Source of the DNA: Gemmatimonadota bacterium
GTDB lineage: Bacteria > Gemmatimonadota > Gemmatimonadetes > Gemmatimonadales > GWC2-71-9
Length of the DNA: 32,700 nt
Assembly: GCA_003220855.1 (NCBI GenBank)
Contig: QHTP01000018.1
Span: forward strand, 1-32,700
Reading direction: 5' to 3'
Shown: positions 22,459 through 32,700 of the stretch, piece after piece
Numbering within the stretch: position 1 is the stretch's first letter
How the letters are laid out: the number at the start of each line of letters is the position of its first letter
Notes under the pieces: generated by a model
Seen by the model: only the letters and a program-made list of their open reading frames with translations
Databases searched by the model: none
What the model was told of the DNA's origin: nothing
Program-made: the position numbers and the translations under genes

Positions 22459-22974
22459 TCAGCCCTTGTCCGCGCCACCCGCGAATGGATGTGTCGCCGT
22501 CTTCGCCTGGGAGATCACCTGGTCGATCTTCGGCTGCCCCTTGAGGGCGCGCTCGATGGACTCCTTCACCGCCCGATAGTTGAAGTCGTAGATTTTCTTG
22601 TCGTTCTTCGCCTCCCAGTGGATGAACACCCCCACCAGGATGCAATAGTCGTCCACTTTGTCCCGCGGGATGATCCCGGACGACACGCTGTCCACCACCG
22701 CGCGCGCCACCGCCGCCTGCGCCGGGCCGAACATCTGCACGGCCTGCGTGGCGTTCTTGATGGTGACCTTGTTGAAGAGGAGCGTGTCGGGCTTGGCCGG
22801 CAGGTTGGGCGTGACGACGGCGAGGAGCTTGGTGAAACCGTCGGTGTTGTTCGCCAACGTGCTGACGAAGGCGTGCCCCGCGTGGCCCGACTTCGACCCG
22901 ATGATCAGGTCGATGTGGGCGACCTCATTCCCGTCGCCTACCAGAGACTCGCCAAGGAAGAAATCCGCTGCCAT
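22459..22974 (-). CDS. fae: Formaldehyde-activating enzyme
   Basis: Speeds the condensation of formaldehyde with H4MPT to methylene-H4MPT. The 171-residue protein is the standard Fae: [19 protein letters not shown] (8-26, with His20 as the likely catalytic histidine), [33 protein letters not shown] and GVFIHWEA. The ATG at 22974 has a near-ideal ribosome binding site (GGGAGGT, 4 bases upstream), the best in the window, which fits an abundant protein. It is the first gene of the H4MPT set and follows a 217-base non-coding region with a structured leader. Confidence 0.97.
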   Translation of the reverse strand: MAADFFLGESLVGDGNEVAHIDLIIGSKSGHAGHAFVSTLANNTDGFTKLLAVVTPNLPAKPDTLLFNKVTIKNATQAVQMFGPAQAAVARAVVDSVSSGIIPRDKVDDYCILVGVFIHWEAKNDKKIYDFNYRAVKESIERALKGQPKIDQVISQAKTATHPFAGGADKG

Positions 22975-23043
22975 AACTACCTCCCGATTCGGATGGGGTC
23001 CACGAGTTCACTGCCGGCCGTCACGAATGCGGTGTTGAGAGCA

Positions 23044-23090
23044 GCGTGGCCAGAGGGGTGTGGAGAGCCACGCCGTCCCGCGTCTGCGGG
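23044..23090 (-). other. Two hairpins in the fae leader
   Basis: In the 217-base gap upstream of fae (22975-23191) a 7-base stem (arms 23044-23050 and 23067-23073) is followed four bases later by a 5-base GC-only stem (23077-23081 and 23086-23090, loop of four). Both would lie in the fae 5' leader if transcription starts near 23115. They could stabilise the mRNA or take part in regulation. They match no riboswitch class I know, and stems of this size can arise by chance in GC-rich DNA. Confidence 0.3.
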
Positions 23091-23114
23091 TAGCTCCTAC
23101 TGAACCGTATCGAT

Positions 23115-23151
23115 GGAGTGCTAACCTGCCCGCCGCTCCGGCGGGTGTCAA
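23115..23151 (-). promoter_or_regulatory. Candidate promoter region of fae
   Basis: On the minus strand a perfect TTGACA (23146-23151) is followed by a 17-base stretch that is itself a 6-base inverted repeat (23129-23145). After it comes GTTAGCACTCC, with no convincing TATAAT. The TTAGCACTC here (23116-23124) equals one arm of the CIRCE heat-shock operator, but the second arm at the standard 9-base spacing is missing; only a degraded TAGCTCC occurs at 23091-23097. The region is the natural place for the promoter of the fae operon, but the -10 box is uncertain. The inverted repeat could instead belong to the end of the upstream transcript. Confidence 0.35.
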
Positions 23152-23191
23152 GGCCGCGCAGCGGGGCCGCCAAATGGAACTCTTTCGGGTG

Positions 23192-23392
23192 TTATGGCGG
23201 CGCCGCGCCCCCGGTGGCGACGCGCCACACCTCGTCCGCCAGCCATTCCAGGCGCTGCTGCGCGTAGTCGAGCTCGGCGGGCGTCATCTCCTTCGCGCGC
23301 CGCACGAGCGCGCGCGTGTGGGCGAGCAGATCGTCCAGCACTTCGCGCAGCGGCCGGTTGTGGCGCCGCTCCGCCCGCGGCCGCGGACTCAT
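23192..23392 (-). CDS. Small conserved-looking protein of unknown function (66 residues)
   Basis: The ATG at 23392 overlaps the stop of the zinc-protease-like gene (ATGA), which supports that it is translated. The product is highly charged and mostly helical (REVLDDLLAHTRALVRRAKE, then TPAELDYAQQRLEWLADEVWRVA) without a signal peptide, membrane segment or cysteine. No family is recognised. Being locked to the protease-like gene, it may be a partner or regulator of it. Confidence 0.65.
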   Translation of the reverse strand: MSPRPRAERRHNRPLREVLDDLLAHTRALVRRAKEMTPAELDYAQQRLEWLADEVWRVATGGAAPP

Positions 23393-24333
23393 GCGCTCTG
23401 CATGCCCAACGCGCGCTCCTCCGACTTGCGCAGCTCCGCCGTCGCGGCGCGCAGTGCCGACGCGATGCCCCGTTCGGCGAGGTAGCTCTCCACCAGCCGC
23501 AGGCCGAGATAGTAGCCCGCCCGCTCCGGCAGCATGCGACCGCCCATCATCCGGGCCGCCGGGCTCATGCCCCCCGACAGGAAACGCAGCCGCAGGCCCA
23601 GCCCCGACTCGTCGAGCAGCGGCGCGGCCGCGCGCCGCAGGAAGGCGTCGAGCTCGCGGGTGCGCCGGTACTGGCGTCGCGTGTAGCCGAAGTACTCCCA
23701 CGGCTCGAACCCGGGCGCGACCGCCTGCGCCCCGGCCACTGCCAGCCCCTCGTTCACGAGCAGCTCGCGCAAGCTCGCCCGGCTCCCAGTGTCCCAGAAG
23801 TCGTAATGCCCGCGCAGGTCCGCCACCAGGCGCCGCAGGTCGGCGCGGCTCGACGGCGACGTGTAGCGCACCGCGTGCGCCACCTCGTGCGCGATCCAGA
23901 GCGGCAACAGGTGCGGCGCGAGTCCCATGCCGTAGGTCTGCGGGTTGGCGCGGCCGGTGAAGTGTTCGAGGCAGACGAACGCGATGCCACGCCCCCCCAC
24001 CACCAGCTCCCCCGCGTTGGCTGCCCCGACGCCGACCATCAGGTAGAGGTCGACGGGGCAGTCCGCTTCGAACTGCTCGAGCGCGCGGCTGAGCGCCTCG
24101 TCGGCGATGGCAGCGACGTCCACGTCCTCGAGCAGCCGCTCGAGATCGGCGCGCTCCGCGCGCAGCGCCGCCGCGATCACCCGCTCCGCGTGGGGCGAGG
24201 TCGGATCGAGGACGTAGTTGTGCCAGTAGCTCTGCAGTACGGGCTTGTGCCGGTCGAGATAGTCGTGATAGGCCGCAGGGGGGTCGGGCGCGGCGAGCAC
24301 CGCGAGGAACTCCGGCACGAGGTTGACGAGCAT
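23389..24333 (-). CDS. Putative zinc-dependent protease (DUF2268-like)
   Basis: The 314-residue protein has a gluzincin-like site: HEVAH (149-153) in WIAHEVAHAVRYTS, and Glu195 in LLVNEGLAVAGAQ about 42 residues later. The middle also has YLMVGVGAANAGELVVGGRGIAFV, a strand-rich part that resembles DUF2268 predicted proteases. No signal peptide or membrane segment is seen, so it is probably cytoplasmic. The substrate is unknown. The ATG at 24333 lacks a strong ribosome binding site. It follows the rhomboid gene after about 100 bases that include a small hairpin, and it is coupled to the 66-residue gene downstream. Confidence 0.65.
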   Translation of the reverse strand: MLVNLVPEFLAVLAAPDPPAAYHDYLDRHKPVLQSYWHNYVLDPTSPHAERVIAAALRAERADLERLLEDVDVAAIADEALSRALEQFEADCPVDLYLMVGVGAANAGELVVGGRGIAFVCLEHFTGRANPQTYGMGLAPHLLPLWIAHEVAHAVRYTSPSSRADLRRLVADLRGHYDFWDTGSRASLRELLVNEGLAVAGAQAVAPGFEPWEYFGYTRRQYRRTRELDAFLRRAAAPLLDESGLGLRLRFLSGGMSPAARMMGGRMLPERAGYYLGLRLVESYLAERGIASALRAATAELRKSEERALGMQSA

Positions 24334-24415
24334 GGAGCGGCCGGCCCCAATTTGGGAATCGGCCCCGCCGGAGACAAGCGCGCGCCCGTTGCAGGGCGCC
24401 TTGACTTTTCCCGGT

Positions 24416-24430
24416 CCGGCTCTCAGCCGG
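24416..24430 (-). terminator. Small hairpin after the rhomboid gene
   Basis: A 6-base stem (24416-24421 with 24425-24430) and a 3-base loop begin six bases after the rhomboid stop. No T-run follows, so it is at best a weak terminator. The rest of the gap to 24333 contains GC-rich repeats and no clear promoter. Confidence 0.3.
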
Positions 24431-24436
24431 TGTCGC

Positions 24437-25264
24437 TCAAGAGCGGCCGCGCATCTTGCGGCTCATCTCGGTGAGAAAGCGCCGCTCCGCGGGTGTGAGG
24501 CTCTCGATCCCGCGCGCCGAAATCTTGTCGAGCACGCGGTCGATTTCCGCCTGCGACGGATCGCGCTCCGCCCGGCGCGGCTTGGGGGCCGCGCTGGCAC
24601 GCACCGCGCGGGCGGGATGCACCAGCACGCTCGGCTCGCTGGCGCGGCGCAGGTGGCGCTCCGCGCGCGCCAGGCGCCAGTCCGCCACCTTCAAGTACAA
24701 CAGACCCGTCGCAAATCCGCCCAAATGGGCCAGGTGCGCCACGCCGTCGCTCGCCGCGAACAGGGCGAGCAACAACGAGATCGCCACCGCGAATGTCACC
24801 AGCCATTTCGCGGCGATCGGCTCGGGGAGTGGAAACACGGAAATCGGCTGATCGGGCCAGGCCCACGCGAAGGCCAACATCACGCCGTACACCGCCGCCG
24901 AAGCGCCCACCACGAGCTGCACCTGCTGAAACGTCATCGCGAGCGCGAACGACAGGGCCGCGCCTCCCAGACCGCACAGCCCGTAGTACGCGAGGAACGG
25001 CCCCCCGCCCATCCGCTCTTCCACGGGCGGCCCGAACACGAACAGCGCCAGCAGGTTGAACGCGAGATGCAGGAAGTTGGCGTGGATGAACGTGTATGTG
25101 ACGAACGTCCAAGGCCGCGCCAGCGCGTCGAGCGGGGCGAACCCGAACGTGGCCACGAACCATGGGTTGACGAAGATCGTCATCTGGAGCAGGAAGACGA
25201 CCAGGTTGGCGACGATCAGCCGCCGCACCCATGGTGTCATACCGAACATCCGCTGCGGGACCAT
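24437..25264 (-). CDS. Rhomboid family intramembrane serine protease
   Basis: The 275-residue membrane protein has about six hydrophobic segments. Rhomboid features are HANFLHLAFN (61-70, with His66-x3-Asn70), the nucleophile Ser122 in GASAAVYG (the usual GxSG ends in Ala here), and His180 in HLAHLGGFATG. A cytoplasmic tail after about residue 190 ends in a conserved helical segment (EIDRVLDKISARGIESLTPA) found in rhomboids of several phyla. I use the ATG at 25264, seven bases after the ddl stop. ATGs at 25249 and 25240 are alternatives, because none has a good ribosome binding site. The substrate is unknown. Confidence 0.88.
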   Translation of the reverse strand: MVPQRMFGMTPWVRRLIVANLVVFLLQMTIFVNPWFVATFGFAPLDALARPWTFVTYTFIHANFLHLAFNLLALFVFGPPVEERMGGGPFLAYYGLCGLGGAALSFALAMTFQQVQLVVGASAAVYGVMLAFAWAWPDQPISVFPLPEPIAAKWLVTFAVAISLLLALFAASDGVAHLAHLGGFATGLLYLKVADWRLARAERHLRRASEPSVLVHPARAVRASAAPKPRRAERDPSQAEIDRVLDKISARGIESLTPAERRFLTEMSRKMRGRS

Positions 25265-25271
25265 CCTGTAA

Positions 25272-26303
25272 TTATCCCCCGCGCGCGCTCCCCGAGTTCC
25301 CCCCGCCCGCAAGACGGCAGATCCGCTCGCACAGCTCGGGGAACTCGATCCCCGCCGCCCGGGCCGCCTGGGGCAGGAGGCTCGTTCGCGTCATGCCGGG
25401 AAGCGTGTTGGCCTCGAGACAAAAGATGTCGCCCTCGGGGCTCAACCGGAAGTCAACGCGCGAATATCCCCCGAGCTTGAGCGCCCGGTGCGCCGTGAGC
25501 GCCAGCTCCTGCAGCTGACGCGCCAGCGTCGTGTCGAGCTTGGCGGGGAAGATCTCCTCCGACATGCCCGGCGTATACTTGCACTCGTAGTCGAACAGCT
25601 CGTGCTTCGGGATGATCTCTCCCACCGGGAGCGGCACGTCGCCCAGCACCGCGACGGTCAGCTCCCGCCCCGGCACGAACTGCTCGGCCATGACCTCGGC
25701 GTCGTACGTCCGCGCCAGGGTGACCGCGGTGTCCAACCCCTCGGCGTTGCGCACCAGCGACATCCCCACCGACGAGCCCATTTTCGAGGGCTTCACGATC
25801 ACCGGCCAGCCGAGGGCGGTGGTCACGTCCTCGGGTGCCACCGGGGGGGGCGCCATGAACCAGGCGGGCACGGGCACGCCCGCCGCGCGGAACAGCCGCT
25901 TGGCGAGGTCCTTGTCCATCGCGAGCGCGCTCCCAAGCGCGCCGCTGCCGGTATACGGAACGCCGATGACATCGAGCACCGCCTGGAGCGTCCCGCCCTC
26001 TCCGCGGCCGGCGTGCAGGCAGAGGAACAGCACGTCCGCGTCCCGTACCGCCGGCAGGGACGCGAGGCCGTTCGACAGCATCGCGCGCTCGCGCTCGTCG
26101 AGCTCGGCCACCGCCGGCGGCTCGCGTCCGACCGCCGTCGTGAGCAGGCGCCGCTCGTCGGCGGGGCCGAGCAGGCCGGTCACCGTATCCACGGCCGTCA
26201 CGCCGTGCCCCCGCCCCCGCAACGCCTCGACGATCTGCGCCGCTCCGGCGAAGGCGACGGTGCGCTCGGCGGACGCACCGCCCGTGAGCACCGTGACGCG
26301 CAT
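25272..26303 (-). CDS. ddl: D-alanine--D-alanine ligase
   Basis: Cytoplasmic ATP-grasp enzyme of 343 residues that makes the D-Ala-D-Ala end of the peptidoglycan stem peptide. Motifs are LTGGASAERTVAF at the start (the usual G-G-x-S-x-E-R), FLCLHAGRGEGGTLQAVLD, YTGSGALGSALAMDKDLAKRL, WPVIVKPSKMGSSVGMSLV and the metal-binding end CLEANTLPGMTRTSL. The usual catalytic HGxxGEDG loop reads HAGRGEGG. The ATG at 26303 shares one base with the upstream stop (TGATG). Confidence 0.95.
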   Translation of the reverse strand: MRVTVLTGGASAERTVAFAGAAQIVEALRGRGHGVTAVDTVTGLLGPADERRLLTTAVGREPPAVAELDERERAMLSNGLASLPAVRDADVLFLCLHAGRGEGGTLQAVLDVIGVPYTGSGALGSALAMDKDLAKRLFRAAGVPVPAWFMAPPPVAPEDVTTALGWPVIVKPSKMGSSVGMSLVRNAEGLDTAVTLARTYDAEVMAEQFVPGRELTVAVLGDVPLPVGEIIPKHELFDYECKYTPGMSEEIFPAKLDTTLARQLQELALTAHRALKLGGYSRVDFRLSPEGDIFCLEANTLPGMTRTSLLPQAARAAGIEFPELCERICRLAGGGNSGSARGG

Positions 26304-27688
26304 CAGCGGATTCCGGCCAGCTGGTGCAGCACGTCGTACCGCGTGACGATCCCCACGATCTTGCCCTCGCGTCGGACCAGCGCCGCCGGCGTTTCGCGCG
26401 AGAGCAGCGTGGTGAGCCGCTCCACGGGGAGATCGGCATCGACCACCGGGAAGGGCGCGTCCATCACGTCCTGGACCGGCTGGTCCAGCGTCGCGGGATG
26501 CTCGAGCGCCCGGGCCATGAGCATCTGCTCAGAGACCGCGCCCACGCCGTCGCCGCCGTCCAGCACCGGCAGCTGCGACACGTTGTACGTGCTGATGAGG
26601 TTCAACGCCTGGCGCACCGTGGCGGTGGGCGGGACCGAGATCAGCGGAGGAGCCCCCGAGTTGCGCGCTTCGAGCAGCTGCGCCACGGACACGCGTTCGG
26701 CATCGAGGATCTGGTTCTCGCGCAACCATTCGTCGTTGAACACTTTCGAGAGATAGCGCTCTCCGGTGTCCGCGAGCACGGTGACCACGAGCGCCTGCGG
26801 GTCGTTCACCCGACGCGCCACCTCCAGCGCGGCCACGAGGTTGACCCCGGTCGACCCGCCGGCGAACAGGCCTTCCTCCTTGGCCAGGCGTCGCACCAGC
26901 AGCATCGCGTCCTTGTCCGACACCGTGATCCACTCGTCGATCACGTCCCAGTGCAGCGAGGTCGGAATCTTGTCGCCGCCGATGCCCTCCACCTTGTAGG
27001 GGCGGCCGTCGGTCTGGCGACGCGTCCGGGCATAGTCCGCATAGATCGAGCCGACGGGATCGCCGGCGATCACGCGGATGGTCGCGCGCTGCTCCTTGAG
27101 ATAGCGCCCGGCCCCGCTCACGGTGCCCCCCGTCCCCGGCGCGCACACGAAGTGCGTGATCCGGCCTTCGGTCTGCTGCCAGATCTCGGGGCCGGTCGTG
27201 CGGTAGTGCACCTCGGGGTTCACCGGGTTGTAATGCTGGTCGGCGAAGATCGCGTTCGGGTGCGCGGCCGCGATGGCGCGGCCCTTCATGATGTAGTTGT
27301 CCGGGTGGTCGGCCGGGACCGCCGTCGGCGTGATGATCACCTCGGCCCCGAGCGCGCGGAGCAGGCGCGCCTTTTCCTGCGACATCTTGTCGGGCATCGT
27401 GAAGATGCAGCGATAGCCTTTTACCGCGGCGGCCAACGCCAGCCCGACGCCGGTGTTGCCCGACGTCGCTTCGACCACCAGCCCGCCCGGTTTGAGCCGT
27501 CCCTCGCGCTCCGCCGCCTCGATCATCGCGACGCCGATGCGGTCCTTCACCGAGCCCCCGGGATTGAAAAATTCCGCTTTGGCGTAGACGGGCGTGCGGA
27601 TGCCTTGGGTGACCCGGTTCAGCCGGATCAGCGGTGTCCAGCCGATCGTCTCGAGAACGTTGCCATACGGCTTAGTGTGGTGCGGCAT
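26303..27688 (-). CDS. PLP-dependent cystathionine beta-synthase with C-terminal CBS domains
   Basis: The 461-residue protein joins an OASS/CBS-type PLP domain (about 1-325) with a pair of CBS domains (about 340-461). Lys48 in NPGGSVKDR would carry PLP, SGNTG (76-80) binds the substrate carboxylate, and GTGGT (185-189) holds the phosphate. It lacks the N-terminal heme region of the mammalian enzyme. It condenses serine or an activated serine with homocysteine; a cysteine synthase role cannot be excluded. The CBS pair may sense S-adenosylmethionine or adenine nucleotides. The ATG at 27688 lies 17 bases inside the TonB-domain gene. Confidence 0.9.
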   Translation of the reverse strand: MPHHTKPYGNVLETIGWTPLIRLNRVTQGIRTPVYAKAEFFNPGGSVKDRIGVAMIEAAEREGRLKPGGLVVEATSGNTGVGLALAAAVKGYRCIFTMPDKMSQEKARLLRALGAEVIITPTAVPADHPDNYIMKGRAIAAAHPNAIFADQHYNPVNPEVHYRTTGPEIWQQTEGRITHFVCAPGTGGTVSGAGRYLKEQRATIRVIAGDPVGSIYADYARTRRQTDGRPYKVEGIGGDKIPTSLHWDVIDEWITVSDKDAMLLVRRLAKEEGLFAGGSTGVNLVAALEVARRVNDPQALVVTVLADTGERYLSKVFNDEWLRENQILDAERVSVAQLLEARNSGAPPLISVPPTATVRQALNLISTYNVSQLPVLDGGDGVGAVSEQMLMARALEHPATLDQPVQDVMDAPFPVVDADLPVERLTTLLSRETPAALVRREGKIVGIVTRYDVLHQLAGIR

Positions 27689-28282
27689 TCGTGTCCGGCT
27701 TCACACGCGTGCTGTCCGGGACGACGCGCGTGGTGTCGGCGGGAGGGTGAGGCGGGGACGAGTCGCGCCGCACCGCCGTGGTGTCGCGTCGCGGCACGCG
27801 CGCGGGCGCGACCGGAGCGGTCGGGACCGGCGCGCGCACCGGCGGTGGCTTCACGGTGTCCGGCTCGCCCTTGCGCACCGATCCGCCGGCCTGCGGGTGG
27901 TGGAACTCGATCGGCTGGAGGAACGCGGTCGCGATCGACAGGCCGTGACGCCGTGCCGGGGTGAACCGCAGCCGGCGCGACCCCGAGAGCGCCGCCGAGT
28001 CAAGCGCGGGGTAGCCGCTCGATTCGGCGACGCGACTCGACTCCGCGGCGAGCCGCCCGGTCGAGTCCACGAACAATCGGAGCACCACGTCGCCTTCCAC
28101 CTTCTGGTCGTACAGCCGGGGGGGATACTGGATGGGCGAGTCGCCGTTGAGCGCCACGGGAGGCTCCTGATCGGGCGGCCCGCCCGAGGGCTCCCCGCCC
28201 CCCGCCTGGTCCCCCGACCGCGACTTGCCACACGTCGCCACCGCCAGCGCCACCGCGCCGGCGAGCGCGTTGCGCCACGCCC

Positions 28283-28286
<4 letters not shown>
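27672..28286 (-). CDS. TonB C-terminal-domain protein with a proline-rich tail
   Basis: The 204-residue protein starts at a GTG (28286) whose GTGA overlaps the mutS stop. It begins with a short hydrophobic segment ending at Cys19 (VATCGK), which might be a signal peptide with an unusual lipobox (Thr before Cys) or a membrane anchor. A TonB C-terminal-like domain follows (about 51-128: SPIQYPPRLYDQKVEGDVVLR to LQPIEF). A Pro/Arg/Thr/Asp-rich tail comes after it. Ordinary TonB has its proline-rich part before the domain, so this is not a standard energy transducer. Similar stand-alone domains are common in some phyla and of unclear role. Confidence 0.75.
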
Positions 28287-30891
<2,605 letters not shown>

Positions 30892-30895
<4 letters not shown>

Positions 30896-31749
30896 GGCTC
30901 CTCCACCACGAACGGCTGCCCTCCCAGGCGGGTCTTCAGGCGGCGCTGCACCTGCGCCGCTTCGTCGTGCGTCGCGTAGCGCCCCACCCGGACCTTGAAG
31001 AGACCGCTCGTGTCGCGCACCACGCGGGCGTCGAAGCCCATGACCTTGAGACGCGTGAGCATCTCGTCGACCTGCGACGCGCTCTTCACTGCGAGGACCT
31101 GCACGGCGTAGGTCGTCGCGGGCGTCGCGGGCTTCGCCTGGCTGTCGCCCGTCGTCGCGGGCGTACCGGCCGCCGGGACGCCCGGGATGGCGGCGCAGCG
31201 CGGGGCGTAGAAGGAGACCTGATTCCGGAACTCGACGTCGGCGCCCGCCCCGTCCAGCGCCTCACGGATGAGCGCACAGCCGTGCACGTCGTCCTTCATG
31301 TCGAAGTAGGCGCGCGCACCCGTGAAGTCGGCACGGGGCTTGAGCGGCGAGTCCGGATAATCGCGCCGCAACCGCTCCGCCGCCTGGGACGTCGCGGCCA
31401 GGTCCCCCTGGGCGAAGTAGAGCTTCGCGAGGGCGACGAGGGCCGAGTCCGCCCACACCGACCGTCCGTACTCCACCACCACCCGCTGCAGGTTGGTGGC
31501 GATGAGGCCGGCGTCGGGCGCCAGCATCCCGGCCGTGAAGAGCGCGCCCGGGTAGAGCGAATCCTGCGGCGACAGGCTCGCGAGCAGGCGACGCATCATG
31601 GCGCGCCCCGAATCGGGCCGGGTCTGGGCGACGCGTAGCGCGACGGCGCGGACGCTGTCGCTTTGGGCGGCCAGACGGGAAGGCGCGTAGACGGGTAGCA
31701 GGAGCAGCACGCAGACCGTCCAACCGCCTAGCCGTCGAGCCGCGGTCAC
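30892..31749 (-). CDS. Secreted SPOR-domain protein with TPR-like repeats
   Basis: The 285-residue protein starts with a clear signal peptide (VTAARRLGGWTVCVLLLLPV, cut likely after RLAAQ near residue 29). A helical middle part resembles tetratricopeptide repeats (ADSALVALAKLYFAQGDLA, then AERLRRDYPDSPLKPRA). A C-terminal SPOR domain follows (about 210-282: YAVQVLAVKSASQVDEMLTR, LFKVRVGRYATHDEAAQVQR). SPOR domains bind glycan strands lacking peptide stems, often at the division site, so the protein probably acts in the periplasm on the cell wall. The GTG start at 31749 overlaps the holA stop (GTGA). Confidence 0.85.
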
Positions 31750-32700
31750 GCCACCTCCCGCCCGAGCACGGCGAACGACAAGACGAGTTGGACCATCGTT
31801 CCCGCCGCGTCGCTCAACGTGCTCGACTTCAGGGACCGGTCCGCGTCGAGTGCGAGCCGCAGGGCCTGCTCGAGCTCGTGCGCGCTCCACCGCGCGGCCC
31901 AGCGGGCCCAGCGCGCCGCCGTTCCCTCCCAGCTCCCGAGGCCGTAAGGGCGGGCCGCCCGGAGGTGCGACAGGAGCAGCGCTTCGAGCCGGGCCGGTGG
32001 CGAGCCCTGATCGAGCTCGGCACGGGCCAGCGCCGTGCCGACGAGGTGCGTACCCAGCGCGGTCAGCATGCGGACACCGCTCATGCCGGCCTGCTCGAGA
32101 ATGGGGGCCACCAGCCGCGCGGCCTCCGCTGCCCGCCGCTCGAGGGTCGCGTCCACCAGGTCCTGAAGCGTCTCGCCCCGGCGCACCCCGACCAGCGCCG
32201 CGACGTCCTCCCGGGTCGCGGGCCGCGACGCGCCGCCTGCGAGCGCCGCCAGCTTCTCGAGTTCGCGCGCGAGCGTGGCGAGATCGCTCCCGACGGCGTC
32301 GAGCAGCAGGGCTCCGGCCTCCGGCGCGAGGGTGAGGGCCAGCTGCCGGGCGCGGTGGGCCATCCAGCGCTCCACCCGCGCCGGCGGCAGCGGCTCGACG
32401 GCCACGGCCGTAGTGCGGCGCACGAGCTCGGCGTCGGGCGGCTCGCCGGCCGCCTGTACCAGCACCAGCACCGTGGTGGGATTGGGGGAGGCGAGGTAGC
32501 GCAACAGCTCCTGGCGCAGCTTGGCGGTCTTCCTGAGCTGCTCGAGCCCGCGGACGACCACGGCCCGGGTGGCGGCGAGCATGGGGGGCGTGTTCACGAG
32601 GGCGTGGAACGCCTCCGCATCGAGCTCTGGGGCGCTTCGCTGATCGACGTTAAAATCGCGGGCGGCGGGATCCACGGCGCGATCGACGAGGGCGCGCACC
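31746..32700 (-). CDS. holA: DNA polymerase III subunit delta (5' end beyond the window)
   Basis: Clamp-loader subunit that opens the beta sliding clamp. About 318 codons are inside the window, and the frame runs open off the right edge, so the first few dozen residues are missing. The visible part has the family layout: FNVDQRSAPELDAEAFHALVNTPPML, RAVVVRGLEQL, LVLVQAAGEP, then LARELEKLAALAG with VGVRRGETLQDLVDATLE, and the C-terminal helical collar domain LVQPxx-like region ending LSFAVLGREVA. Delta proteins are poorly conserved in sequence, so the call rests on this layout and length. Confidence 0.85.
   Translation of the reverse strand, partial: VRALVDRAVDPAARDFNVDQRSAPELDAEAFHALVNTPPMLAATRAVVVRGLEQLRKTAKLRQELLRYLASPNPTTVLVLVQAAGEPPDAELVRRTTAVAVEPLPPARVERWMAHRARQLALTLAPEAGALLLDAVGSDLATLARELEKLAALAGGASRPATREDVAALVGVRRGETLQDLVDATLERRAAEAARLVAPILEQAGMSGVRMLTALGTHLVGTALARAELDQGSPPARLEALLLSHLRAARPYGLGSWEGTAARWARWAARWSAHELEQALRLALDADRSLKSSTLSDAAGTMVQLVLSFAVLGREVA

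Noticed and set aside
23098-23124. A full CIRCE heat-shock operator upstream of fae
   Set aside because: Only one 9-base arm is present (23116-23124). The sequence nine bases away does not match the second arm.

Overview
The window is high-GC bacterial DNA, about 70% by eye. It carries one long, almost continuous block of genes for tetrahydromethanopterin (H4MPT)-linked one-carbon metabolism (about 1-22974), next to a run of ordinary housekeeping genes (about 23192-32700). Nearly everything reads on the minus strand, right to left. Only two genes, mfnB and a hisA-like gene, are on the plus strand. There are no mobile elements, CRISPR arrays, tRNAs or rRNAs, and no gene-free stretch longer than about 220 bases. 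The order holA - SPOR protein - mutS - TonB-domain protein - cystathionine beta-synthase - ddl - rhomboid, together with the base composition, suggests a Gemmatimonadota-like soil bacterium. This is an inference from gene order; another uncultured high-GC phylum is possible.

Right part (32700 to 23192): a 5'-truncated DNA polymerase III delta gene, a secreted SPOR-domain protein, mutS, a TonB C-terminal-domain protein, a CBS-domain cystathionine beta-synthase, D-Ala-D-Ala ligase, a rhomboid protease, then a putative zinc protease and a 66-residue protein. Most of these are translationally coupled by 4-base stop/start overlaps.

Middle and left part: a methylotrophy module follows. fae, mtdB, mch and fhcBADC take formaldehyde to formate through H4MPT and a furan-type cofactor. 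Genes that make these cofactors lie between them: beta-RFAP synthase, pabA and pabB for the p-aminobenzoate arm; a dihydropteroate-synthase-like protein, a PTPS-family protein and a carbinolamine dehydratase for the pterin arm; mfnB, mfnE and mfnF for the methanofuran/methylofuran arm; and two ATP-grasp ligases. Several families of uncertain function known from such clusters are also present (DUF447, DUF1464, hisA-like, CitG-like). At the left end is xoxF, a lanthanide-type PQQ methanol dehydrogenase with its own well-formed promoter. After it comes the start of another secreted protein, probably xoxG or xoxJ. The likely flow is methanol -> formaldehyde (XoxF, periplasm) -> methylene-H4MPT (Fae) -> methenyl-H4MPT (MtdB) -> formyl-H4MPT (Mch) -> formate (Fhc).

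Points deserving attention: an ATP-grasp gene (19367-20387) that looks internally deleted and frameshifted; an SDR protein whose catalytic tyrosine is phenylalanine; a xoxF promoter with inverted repeats over its -10 box; two gene pairs that overlap on opposite strands; and a 20-codon ORF just upstream of a ligase gene. No pabC, dmrA, pterin cyclohydrolase, PQQ biosynthesis or formate dehydrogenase gene is seen here, so these steps must be encoded elsewhere or by the unknown genes.
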